Shown here piece by piece: positions 42,629 through 49,736 of a stretch of DNA of 50,731 nt. Source of the DNA: Candidatus Baltobacteraceae bacterium. GTDB lineage: Bacteria > Vulcanimicrobiota > Vulcanimicrobiia > Vulcanimicrobiales > Vulcanimicrobiaceae. A model generated the notes under the pieces. That model saw only the letters and a program-made list of their open reading frames with translations. It was not told the DNA's origin and ran no database searches. The DNA is taken from assembly GCA_036559195.1 (NCBI GenBank), contig DATBTN010000049.1, positions 1 to 50,731 of the forward strand. Reading direction: 5' to 3'. How positions within the stretch are numbered: position 1 is the first letter of the stretch; each line of letters begins with the position of its first letter. Made by a program: the position numbers and the translations under genes.

Positions 42629-43115
42629 GAACCTTTTCGGACGGGTGCTCGATCTCGACTCGGCGATCGCGTGGCGCGAAGCGTTGCGCGCGCAGTCCAA
42701 GCGCGTCGTGTTTACCAACGGCGTGTTCGACGTTTTGCACGCCGGCCACGTGGCCTATCTCGCCTGGGCTCGCTCGCAAGGCGACGCGCTGATGCTGGGC
42801 CTAAACACCGATGCGTCCGTGCGCGCGATCAAAGGCGACCTCCGGCCGATCGTGCCCTTCGACGAACGCGCCCGCGTGCTCGCGGCTCTGCGCAGCGTCG
42901 ACGCCGTCGTCGCATTCGGCGAACGTACGCCCGAGGTGCTGCTCGACCGAATCAAGCCCGACGTCCACGTGAAAAGCGCGCAATATCGCGAAGACGAACT
43001 GCCCGAGCGCGACGTCGTCATCGCCGGCGGCGGAACGATTCTGCTCGCCCCGCACATCGAAGGCACGTCGACGACCGACACGATCGCCCGCATCATCCAA
43101 CGCTACGGCAGCTAA
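42618..43115 (+). CDS. D-glycero-beta-D-manno-heptose-1-phosphate adenylyltransferase (RfaE domain II)
   Basis: The 165-residue protein has the nucleotidyltransferase motif VFTNGVFDVLHAGHVAYL, with the H-x-G-H pair, and GLNTDASVRAIKGDLRPI, which match HldE domain II. It adenylates heptose 1-phosphate to ADP-heptose. The later VKSAQYREDELPE, with no kinase part, shows it is a stand-alone domain. It overlaps the kinase gene by 11 bases. GmhB and HldD, which complete the pathway, are not in the window. Confidence 0.9.
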   Translation: MEPENLFGRVLDLDSAIAWREALRAQSKRVVFTNGVFDVLHAGHVAYLAWARSQGDALMLGLNTDASVRAIKGDLRPIVPFDERARVLAALRSVDAVVAFGERTPEVLLDRIKPDVHVKSAQYREDELPERDVVIAGGGTILLAPHIEGTSTTDTIARIIQRYGS

Positions 43116-43135
43116 CCCGTTGTGTGCGGATTATG

Positions 43136-43193
43136 TCATCCTGAGCCTGTCGAAGGACGGAGCCTGTCGAAGGACGGAGCCTGTCGAAGCAAC
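43136..43193 (+). repeat. 17-bp tandem repeat cluster, GAGCCTGTCGAAGGACG
   Basis: GTCATCCT is followed by three 17-base copies beginning at 43143, 43160 and 43177; the third ends in GAAGCA in place of GAAGGACG. This is the same element and the same period as at 32229-32288. Together with the array at 43224 it fills the 328-base gap between the heptose adenylyltransferase and the LpxB-like gene. No gene is supported in this gap. Confidence 0.85.
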
Positions 43194-43223
43194 GGTATCG
43201 AGGACAGCGATGTGCGACGCTCG

Positions 43224-43400
43224 TGGTTCGACAAGCTCACCATGACAATGGTGCGGCGCTCGTGGTTCGACAAGCTCACCATGACAACGGTGTGGCGCTG
43301 ATGGTTCGACAAGCTCACCATGACAATGGTGCGGCGCTCGTGGTTCGACAAGCTCACCATGACAGCGGTGTGGCGCTCGTGGTTCGACAAGCTCACCATG
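43224..43400 (+). repeat. 39-bp tandem array, five copies, inverted form of the same element
   Basis: TGGTTCGACAAGCTCACCAT starts at 43224, 43263, 43302, 43341 and 43380, exactly 39 bases apart, with near-identical filler (ACAATGGTGCGGCGCTCG and variants) between copies. The core is the reverse complement of the GTCATSSTGAGCYTGTCGAA element, so the gap holds three direct copies, five inverted copies and one more direct copy at 43416-43440. As 39 is divisible by three, the array makes open frames on both strands; none looks like a protein. Confidence 0.9.
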
Positions 43401-43415
43401 GCGGCGTTGCCTCTT

Positions 43416-43440
43416 GTCATCCTGAGCCTGTCGAAGGACG
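43416..43440 (+). repeat. Single direct copy of the repeat, touching the next gene's ribosome site
   Basis: GTCATCCTGAGCCTGTCGAA and then GGACG end three bases before the ATG at 43444. AAGGA at 43434-43438, inside the repeat, lies at proper spacing to be the ribosome site of the LpxB-like gene. Confidence 0.8.
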
Positions 43441-43443
43441 CTG

Positions 43444-44652
43444 ATGCGCATCGCGTTTACCTGTAACGGGCCCGGGGAGATGGCGGGCTGGGCTCGGCCG
43501 TTGCTGCGGCGACTCTACGCGCTCGCGCCGCAGACCGAGGTGCATCTCTTCTTCGTTCCCGACGACTATGCCACGGGCAAAGAAGCCGATCTCGCGCGCG
43601 CGCTCTTTCCAAACGCGCACGTCTACGATCCGAAAACCTACGTGCGCGTCGCGCTCGGGCGCGGCGTTGCAGGCTTGCCCGCTGCCGTCGATGTGGTCCA
43701 ATATCTCGGCGGCGATCTCATGCACGTCGTTCGGCTGCACAAACGTCTGCGGGGGATCGCGACCGGCTACAAGTTCTCGCGCGCGAATCTCGCGCGTACG
43801 TTCGAACGGGTCTTCGCCGTCGACGATCGCAACGTCGAGCAGCTGCGCGCCTGGAATACTCCGCCCGAACGCATCCGCAAGATCGGAAATCTCGCCATCG
43901 ACGGCGCCCTGCTCGAAGCGCAGAACCCCGTCGAGGCCGGCGCTCCGCACGACGGCGTGCTCTTCATGCCGGGTTCGCGCCGGTACGAAGTCGAGCATCT
44001 GATCCCGTTTTTCTTTACAAGTGCCCTCTGGATGCGGCGCGACGATCCGGCGCTGCCGATCGCCTTCGGCATCTCGCCCTTCACCTCGCTCGACGCCGTT
44101 CGGCGCGCGATCGAAGCGGGCGGCCACGAGCGTATCTGGGCCCAGAAGGGGCGCCTGATCGAAGAAAACGGCGCCGCGTACCTGGCAAGCGTCGACGGCT
44201 CGCAGCGCTTTCCGATCCTGCGCAACGCGCTTTCGGCGACGACCGTCGCGCGGCTGGTCGTAACGATTCCGGGCACCAAGACGATCGAAGTTGCGAGTCT
44301 GGGCAAGCCGATGGTCACGATCACCCCGCTCAACGCTCCCGAAGAGATTACGATCAACGGGCCGCTCACCTATGTGAACCGGATTCCGCTTATCGGCGTG
44401 CCGCTCAAGCGGGCGATCGCGGTCGGCGTCAGCCGGCGATTCACCTATCACACGCAGCCGAATATCGACGCGCAAGCGATGCTCGTCGCCGAACTGCACG
44501 GCACGCTGACCCCGGGGCGTGTGGCGCGCGTCGCGCTCGAGCGGTTCGCCGACCGGGCCTGGCTCGCCGCCACCGCGAAGAGCTTGGGAACGTTATATAC
44601 CGAACACGTGGGCGCGGCCGATCGCATGGCCCGCGACTTGTTGGAGCTGTAA
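43444..44652 (+). CDS. LpxB-like (lipid-A-disaccharide synthase-related) protein
   Basis: The 402-residue protein has the two-domain GT-B layout: an N-terminal IAFTCNGPGEMAGWARPLL, which resembles the LpxB start (sugar and lipid side), and a C-terminal LVVTIPGTKTIEVASLGKPMV, which matches the nucleotide-sugar site of LpxB (S/P-G-T-x-T-x-E). The middle (GVLFMPGSRRYEVEHLIPFF) fits LpxB's SR-x-x-E motif. No catalytic assignment is proven; LpxB-related proteins that are not true LpxB exist. Its place in a heptose and glycosyltransferase locus supports an outer-membrane lipid or glycan role. Confidence 0.7.
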   Translation: MRIAFTCNGPGEMAGWARPLLRRLYALAPQTEVHLFFVPDDYATGKEADLARALFPNAHVYDPKTYVRVALGRGVAGLPAAVDVVQYLGGDLMHVVRLHKRLRGIATGYKFSRANLARTFERVFAVDDRNVEQLRAWNTPPERIRKIGNLAIDGALLEAQNPVEAGAPHDGVLFMPGSRRYEVEHLIPFFFTSALWMRRDDPALPIAFGISPFTSLDAVRRAIEAGGHERIWAQKGRLIEENGAAYLASVDGSQRFPILRNALSATTVARLVVTIPGTKTIEVASLGKPMVTITPLNAPEEITINGPLTYVNRIPLIGVPLKRAIAVGVSRRFTYHTQPNIDAQAMLVAELHGTLTPGRVARVALERFADRAWLAATAKSLGTLYTEHVGAADRMARDLLEL

Positions 44653-44660
44653 GGACGGGC

Positions 44661-45530
44661 ATGCGCCTCTCGATCGTCATCGCCACGAAAGACCGCGCCG
44701 AATACCTCGATCGCGCGCTCGCGTCGTTCGGCAAACAGATCGGCGCGCCGCCGTTCGAAGTGATCGTCGTCGACAACGGTTCGACCGACGCGACGGCGCA
44801 GGTCGTCGAGCGAGCGAAAAAGGTTTGCCCGTTCGAGGTCGACTACGTTTTCGAGGAGCGGCCCAATCGCGCCGCGGCGCGCAACCGCGGCATCGCCGTG
44901 GCGCGCGGCCATCTCGTGCTCTTCTGCGACGACGACGTGTACGCGCCGCCCGGATTTCTAGCCGCGCACGAGGCGGCGCACACTTCGAGCAATCTGGTGG
45001 TCAACGGTCCGATTCTCAACGTGCCGTCGTATCACGATCGGCCCAAACCGAGCCCCGCCAATTACTCGCGCGCGTTCGTCTGCACGTGCAACGTATCGAT
45101 TCCGAAAGCCGCGCTCGATGCGGTCGGCGGCTTCGACGCCCAGTTTAATCTCTACGGCTGGGAAGATACCGATCTCGGGGTTCGTTTGCGCGACGTCGGC
45201 CTGCGCTGGAGCTTCGCATGGGACGCGTACATCTGGCACATCAAGCCTCCCCACGACGACACGCTCGAGGTGCAGCTTAGCAAGGCGATCGAGAAGGCGA
45301 AGATGGCCGCGCGGTTCGTGCGCAAGAACCCGTCGGCCCGGGTGCGCTCCGCGACGGGCGCCTATCGCTTCAATTTGCTGCGCGCGAAAGCACTCTCGCC
45401 GCTATTACCGGTGTATGCCGGCGTCGCGACCGACGAGCGCTTCCCCCCGGCGGTTCGCGCGATGGCGACTTCGCAATTACTCGACGGCGTCTACACGCAA
45501 GAACTCGCGCGCGCGCTCGATGGCCGTTGA
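44661..45530 (+). CDS. Family 2 glycosyltransferase
   Basis: The 289-residue GT-A protein starts RLSIVIATKDRAEYLDRAL, followed by VIVVDNGSTDAT, PNRAAARNRGIA and LVLFCDDDVYAP, with the D-D-D metal site. The later FDAQFNLYGWEDTDLGVRL holds the E-D acceptor motif. AAGGACGG before the ATG is a good ribosome site. Such enzymes add sugars in surface-glycan building; donor and acceptor cannot be told. It has no membrane span. Confidence 0.88.
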   Translation: MRLSIVIATKDRAEYLDRALASFGKQIGAPPFEVIVVDNGSTDATAQVVERAKKVCPFEVDYVFEERPNRAAARNRGIAVARGHLVLFCDDDVYAPPGFLAAHEAAHTSSNLVVNGPILNVPSYHDRPKPSPANYSRAFVCTCNVSIPKAALDAVGGFDAQFNLYGWEDTDLGVRLRDVGLRWSFAWDAYIWHIKPPHDDTLEVQLSKAIEKAKMAARFVRKNPSARVRSATGAYRFNLLRAKALSPLLPVYAGVATDERFPPAVRAMATSQLLDGVYTQELARALDGR

Positions 45531-46566
45531 CGGACGCGCGCTGTTGCTCTGCGCCGGCGGCGGTCTCGGCGACTCGCTGATCGCCTCGGTCGTCGCGCGG
45601 GCGCTGCGAACGCGATTCGCGCGGGTCGACGCCTTCACGCTTCCCGCGCATCGCGAACTCCTCGAGCGCGTTGCGGAGATCGACCGGGTTCACGTGGACG
45701 ACGGCGGCGACATGCGCGCGGCCGCGCAGGTGCTCCAGTCGTATGCGTACGATGCCTGCGTCGTTACATGGGCGACCTCGCGCACCGCGCGTCTGGCACA
45801 ACTGGCGGCGATTCCGATTCGCGTCGGACAATCGCGCCGGCTCTACTCGCATCGCTTCACACATCAGGTCGCGGTGCGCAGCGAACGCGGCGACGTCACC
45901 ACGCATTGGTCGCAGATCCTCCTGGATTACGCGCGCGCGATCGGTTGCGACGCGAGCGATTCCGTGCCCCGCGTAACTCCCACATCCGCCGACGAACGCG
46001 AGGCCGGCGCGCTGCTCGAATCGCTCGGAATTGCGGGCGCGTATGCGATCCTTCATCCCGCCAATGCCGTCGCCACCGAGCGCGGGCTGTGGCCGACCGT
46101 CGGGTGGAGCGCGCTCGGCCGCGCGCTGCGCGAACGATTCGGCATGCCGCTGCTCGTCAGCGGATCTGCCGCCGACGCGGAGATCGTCGCGGAGATCGCG
46201 CGCGACGGCGGCGGCATCGATATCGCGGGCCGAACCTCGATCGGCGCCTTCGCCGCTCTTGCGGGCCGGGCGCGCTTCTTTGCCGGCATTACGACGGGTT
46301 CGATGCACGTAGCGGCGGCCGCCGGCGCGCCGACCGTCGGGATCTTTCCGTTTCAAACCGATACCCCCGAGCGCTGGGGTCCGACCGGCGAACGCACGGC
46401 GACGGTGCGCGCGAGCTATCCGTGCCGGCCCGGCGAGCGCAAAGAAACCTGTCCCGATTACGCCTGCGTCGCCAACCTGAACGTCCCGCGGATCGTCGCC
46501 GCCGTCGAGACGTTGTTGGCGCGAAATGAAGTAGCTCGGCGGCAGGAGTCGAATCCGCTTGCCTAA
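45520..46566 (+). CDS. Family 9 glycosyltransferase (heptosyltransferase-like), copy 1
   Basis: The 348-residue protein has the GT9 N-terminal GGGLGDSLIASVVARAL, a middle YDACVVTWATSRTARL and the C-terminal FFAGITTGSMHVAAAAGAPTVGIF, which matches the D/T-S/T-G-x-x-H-x-A-A nucleotide site of heptosyltransferases. GT9 enzymes move heptose from ADP-heptose, the product of the upstream genes. The C-terminal RPGERKETCPDYACVANLNV, with two Cys, is also a common WaaC/F-type feature. The ATG overlaps the GT2 gene end by 11 bases. Confidence 0.85.
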   Translation: MAVDGRALLLCAGGGLGDSLIASVVARALRTRFARVDAFTLPAHRELLERVAEIDRVHVDDGGDMRAAAQVLQSYAYDACVVTWATSRTARLAQLAAIPIRVGQSRRLYSHRFTHQVAVRSERGDVTTHWSQILLDYARAIGCDASDSVPRVTPTSADEREAGALLESLGIAGAYAILHPANAVATERGLWPTVGWSALGRALRERFGMPLLVSGSAADAEIVAEIARDGGGIDIAGRTSIGAFAALAGRARFFAGITTGSMHVAAAAGAPTVGIFPFQTDTPERWGPTGERTATVRASYPCRPGERKETCPDYACVANLNVPRIVAAVETLLARNEVARRQESNPLA

Positions 46567-46593
46567 ATCGCAACAATCGCTGGAGGTGTAGCA

Positions 46594-46920
46594 ATGGTCA
46601 CGCGTTTGCGCAGCATGAACATCGTGCAATGGGCGCTGGTCTCGGGGTTGATCTATGCGTTTCTCGGCTTACTCATCGGCCTTTTTTGGATCCCGTTCGC
46701 GGCCACGATGGCCGCGTTTCCCACCGCGCGCGGCGGCCCGATGCCCGGCGCCGGGCTCGGTATCTTCGCGATCGTCCTCTTCCCGATTTTGTACTTCATT
46801 TTGGGTTTTATCTTCGGAATTATTTTCTCCGCGATCTACAATTTGGTCGCACGCTGGACGGGCGGCGTCGAGATCACGCTCGACTCGGTCGGCGCCGGCA
46901 CCGTTCCGCCGCTCGCGTAG
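46594..46920 (+). CDS. Small membrane protein, possibly DUF3566-like
   Basis: The 108-residue product has two membrane helices (VSGLIYAFLGLLIGLFWIPF and IFAIVLFPILYFILGFIFGI) and ends with IYNLVARWTGGVEITLD, a short conserved-looking tail like that of DUF3566 proteins. GGAGGTG before the ATG is a strong ribosome site. It sits between two glycosyltransferase genes on the same strand. A role in membrane organisation is a guess. Confidence 0.7.
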   Translation: MVTRLRSMNIVQWALVSGLIYAFLGLLIGLFWIPFAATMAAFPTARGGPMPGAGLGIFAIVLFPILYFILGFIFGIIFSAIYNLVARWTGGVEITLDSVGAGTVPPLA

Positions 46921-46934
46921 CGACCTAGGAGAAC

Positions 46935-47837
46935 ATGAAGGCGACCATTCAACTCTGCACGTACAATCGCGCCGTGCTGCTCGAGCGCGTGCTCGATGCG
47001 TGCTTCGAGCAAACGGCCGCCGCCGAAAGCTACGAGATCGTGCTCGTCAACGACGGTTCGACCGATGCAACGCCGGCGACGATCGCGCGCGCGAAGGCGC
47101 GCGCGACCTGCGCCATGACCGTGATCGATCAGCCCAACTCGGGGCTTGCGAAGGGGCGAAATGCCGGCATCGCGGCGGCAACGGGCGAACGCATCATCTT
47201 CATCGATGACGACGTGCTCCCGACGCCGCGCTTTGTTGAGGCGCACCTGCACTCGCACGAACGGCATCCGCGCGCGATCGTTCGCGGCGGAGCGATCAAC
47301 GTCGAATCGTTCGACGATCTGCCGCCGCCGGTCTGGAGTCTCAAGGATTACAGCGGGAATTTCTTCTGGACCACCAACGTCTCGGTTCCCCTAGCGACGA
47401 TGCGCGCGATCGGCGGGTTCGACGACAGTTTTGCCGAGTACGGGTGGGAAGATATCGACGTCGGGCTGCGCCTGCGATTTGGCGGCGTGAAGGCGGTCTT
47501 CAACAAGCGCGCGCTGGTCTATCATTACAAACCGCAGCCGCGCAGCGGAAACGTCGAGAATATGATGCGGCAAGCGCGAGCGCAGGCGCGCACGGCGGTG
47601 CAGTTGGCAAAGATCCATCCGCATTGGCGCACGTATCTCGCAACCGGCGACAACCCCGTGCAGCGCGCCTTGCATGCTTGGATGCGCGGCATCGACGCCG
47701 CTCGAAAATATCGCACGGAGCTCGGCGACCTTTCGACGGATCGCACGCTCTCGAAGCGCGAATTGCGTCTCGCGCGCAAGCTCGTCTCCGAAACGTACTT
47801 CGAGGAACTGGAGCGAGCGCGCGGCGCGGGCGACTGA
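46935..47837 (+). CDS. Family 2 glycosyltransferase
   Basis: The 300-residue protein begins KATIQLCTYNRAVLLERVL, then VLVNDGSTDATP, GRNAGIAAATGERIIFIDDD with the D-D-D metal site, and later FAEYGWEDIDVGLRLRFGG. It is close in layout to the GT2 proteins at 44661 and 48813. AGGAGA precedes the ATG. It ends in a helical, basic region (RARAQARTAVQLAKIHP) that could touch the membrane. The stop shares a base with the next ATG (TGATG). Confidence 0.88.
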   Translation: MKATIQLCTYNRAVLLERVLDACFEQTAAAESYEIVLVNDGSTDATPATIARAKARATCAMTVIDQPNSGLAKGRNAGIAAATGERIIFIDDDVLPTPRFVEAHLHSHERHPRAIVRGGAINVESFDDLPPPVWSLKDYSGNFFWTTNVSVPLATMRAIGGFDDSFAEYGWEDIDVGLRLRFGGVKAVFNKRALVYHYKPQPRSGNVENMMRQARAQARTAVQLAKIHPHWRTYLATGDNPVQRALHAWMRGIDAARKYRTELGDLSTDRTLSKRELRLARKLVSETYFEELERARGAGD

Positions 47838-48820
47838 TGCGTATTCTGCTCTCGCGCACCGACCGGCTGGGCGATCTCATTTTGTCGACGCCGGCGATCG
47901 CGACGGTTCGCGCATCGTTCCCCGCCGCGCACATCACGATGGTTTGCAGTCCGTACAATCGCGCGGTGATGGAGCGCAACTCCGACGTCGACGAGATCGC
48001 CGATTTCGACGGCGAGACGCCCGAGGCGTTCGGACGGCAGTACCGCGGGGCCACCGATATTGCGATCGCGCTCGCGCCGCGCGCGATCGACTTGCGGCTA
48101 ACCGGTGCCACGCGCGCCCGAGTGCGCGTCGGCTACACGTACGTACGGCGCTATGCGATGCGTTTGACCGCGCGGCTCTACGTTAACCGGCTGATGCTCT
48201 CGGAAGCGGACCCGGACTTAAGCGAGCGCGACCCGCACCGGCACGTGCGCCACGAGGTGGACCAATTGCTCGATCTGGTGGCCTTGGCCGGTGCCACAAA
48301 GCGCGTCGCGACCCTGCGCCTGGACGTAACGGGCGAAGACCGCGCCGCGATCGGCTACTTGCCCGACGCGCCCCTGGTCATGCATCTGGGGCTGCGATGG
48401 TTTCGCGACGGCAGCACGCTCGAATCGACGATCGCCCTGATTCGCGAACTCGGCGGATTTGGAATCCCGCTGGTCGTGACGTATGGGCCGGAGTGCGAGC
48501 AATTCATCGAACGCATCTCCGCCGAACGCGTGGCCGACGTGTTGCTGGGCGGCTTGCCCTTCTTCCGCTGGGCGGCGGTCTTCGAGCGGGCGCGGGCCGT
48601 CGTCACCGTCGATACCGGTGCGACTCACGTCGCAAGCGCGATGCGCAGGCCCACGGTCGTCGCCTTCGAACACCGCTACTTCCGGTTGAACTCGCAAGAA
48701 TGGTCGCCGTACGGCGTTCCGAACGTGCTGGTTCGTAAGCCGGCCGATGAATCTGACGAATCGCTCGCACGTTTTCGCGCGCAGATCGTCGACGCCGTCG
48801 CCCACATATTGCATGCTTGA
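47837..48820 (+). CDS. Family 9 glycosyltransferase (heptosyltransferase-like), copy 2
   Basis: The 327-residue protein starts MRILLSRTDRLGDLILSTPA, the classic GT9 N-terminus, and continues with ADIAIALAPR-type motif (TDIAIALAPRAIDLRL), then PLVMHLGLRWFRDGS and AVVTVDTGATHVASAMRRPTVVAF with the nucleotide-site D-T-G-x-x-H. The two GT9 proteins of the locus are only distantly alike, so they probably add different heptoses, or act on different acceptors. Overlap with both neighbours implies co-translation. Confidence 0.88.
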   Translation: MRILLSRTDRLGDLILSTPAIATVRASFPAAHITMVCSPYNRAVMERNSDVDEIADFDGETPEAFGRQYRGATDIAIALAPRAIDLRLTGATRARVRVGYTYVRRYAMRLTARLYVNRLMLSEADPDLSERDPHRHVRHEVDQLLDLVALAGATKRVATLRLDVTGEDRAAIGYLPDAPLVMHLGLRWFRDGSTLESTIALIRELGGFGIPLVVTYGPECEQFIERISAERVADVLLGGLPFFRWAAVFERARAVVTVDTGATHVASAMRRPTVVAFEHRYFRLNSQEWSPYGVPNVLVRKPADESDESLARFRAQIVDAVAHILHA

Positions 48821-49736
48821 ACTTTCCGTCGTCATACCGACGTACAATCGTCTCGATACACTCCGGCACGTCATCCCGACGCTGCTCGCTCAAACTATTG
48901 CTGCCGAGCATTTCGAAGTGCTGGTCTGCGACTCACTTTCGAGCGACGGTACGGCGGAGTATCTTGCCGGAGTTCACGCCGAGCATCCCAACGTGCGCCA
49001 TTTGCCCGGGCCCTATACGGGGCGCGCCGACGCGCGCAACGCCGGCATCCGTGCGGCCGCCGGGGAGGTCGTGCTCTTCAACGATGCCGACATTCTCACG
49101 TCGCCGGATTTGCTCGAGCGGCACCTGCGCCATCATCGCGAACGCCGCAATATCGCCGTCGTCGGTTGGGAAGTGCAGGTCAAAGACCTCGCCGACTACG
49201 CGTACAAGCGCGACCATGCGGAGGCGCGCGGCAGCCTGCATCCGCCTTCGCGCAAGACGCTGAGCTGGCTCTACTTTCTGACCGGCAACGCCTCGGTACG
49301 GCGCGACGACCTCTTGCGCGTGGGCTGCTTTGACGAGAATTTCACCGGCTACGGCCACGAAGATCTGGAGCTGGGCTACCGTTTGCAGCACGCCGGAATT
49401 ACGATCCTCTACGAACCGTACGCGGTGAATTACCACTGTCAGGACGTTCCGCACGACGACCAAAAAGAAAAGATGAAACTCGCCGGCCGATCGACGGTTC
49501 GGTTCTTTCGCAAGCATCCCAACTTCGACGTGCGGCTCAATCTCGGCATGACGCCGGTCTCGCTCGGACTGCACGGCGTGCTCACGCGTCTGCCGTGGCT
49601 GCTCGGGTATTTCGATCGGCGCGCCGATGACTCGAAGTTCGCACGCGACGTCGTACAGCAGTACTACTATCTTTCCGGCATAAAAAACGCTCTAGCCGAG
49701 AAGGACGCCCCGAAGGTTTCACACCATGACGGATAG
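48813..49736 (+). CDS. Family 2 glycosyltransferase
   Basis: The 307-residue protein reads MLELSVVIPTYNRLDTLRHV, then VCDSLSSDGTAEYL, ADARNAGIRAAAGEVVLFND with the D-A-D metal site, and FTGYGHEDLELGYRL as acceptor motif. This is the third GT2 of the locus. The second half carries a His-rich segment (VNYHCQDVPHDDQ). It overlaps the GT9 gene by eight bases and aspS by eleven. The ATG at 48813 is chosen because the conserved LSVVIPTYNR follows at once. Confidence 0.88.
   Translation: MLELSVVIPTYNRLDTLRHVIPTLLAQTIAAEHFEVLVCDSLSSDGTAEYLAGVHAEHPNVRHLPGPYTGRADARNAGIRAAAGEVVLFNDADILTSPDLLERHLRHHRERRNIAVVGWEVQVKDLADYAYKRDHAEARGSLHPPSRKTLSWLYFLTGNASVRRDDLLRVGCFDENFTGYGHEDLELGYRLQHAGITILYEPYAVNYHCQDVPHDDQKEKMKLAGRSTVRFFRKHPNFDVRLNLGMTPVSLGLHGVLTRLPWLLGYFDRRADDSKFARDVVQQYYYLSGIKNALAEKDAPKVSHHDG

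Noticed and set aside
43224-43400. CRISPR array
   Set aside because: The filler between copies is nearly identical, so there are no unique spacers, and no cas genes are in the window.
43131-43451. Open frames on both strands across the repeat array (about 70-106 codons, with repeated GELVEP- or VRQAHH-type peptides)
   Set aside because: They exist because the 39-base period is divisible by three. The peptides are exact repeats, with no ribosome sites and no domain.
46541-46593. tRNA T-arm-like GAGTCGAATCC
   Set aside because: It lies in the coding end of a GT9 gene, and no D-arm, anticodon arm or acceptor stem can be drawn around it.
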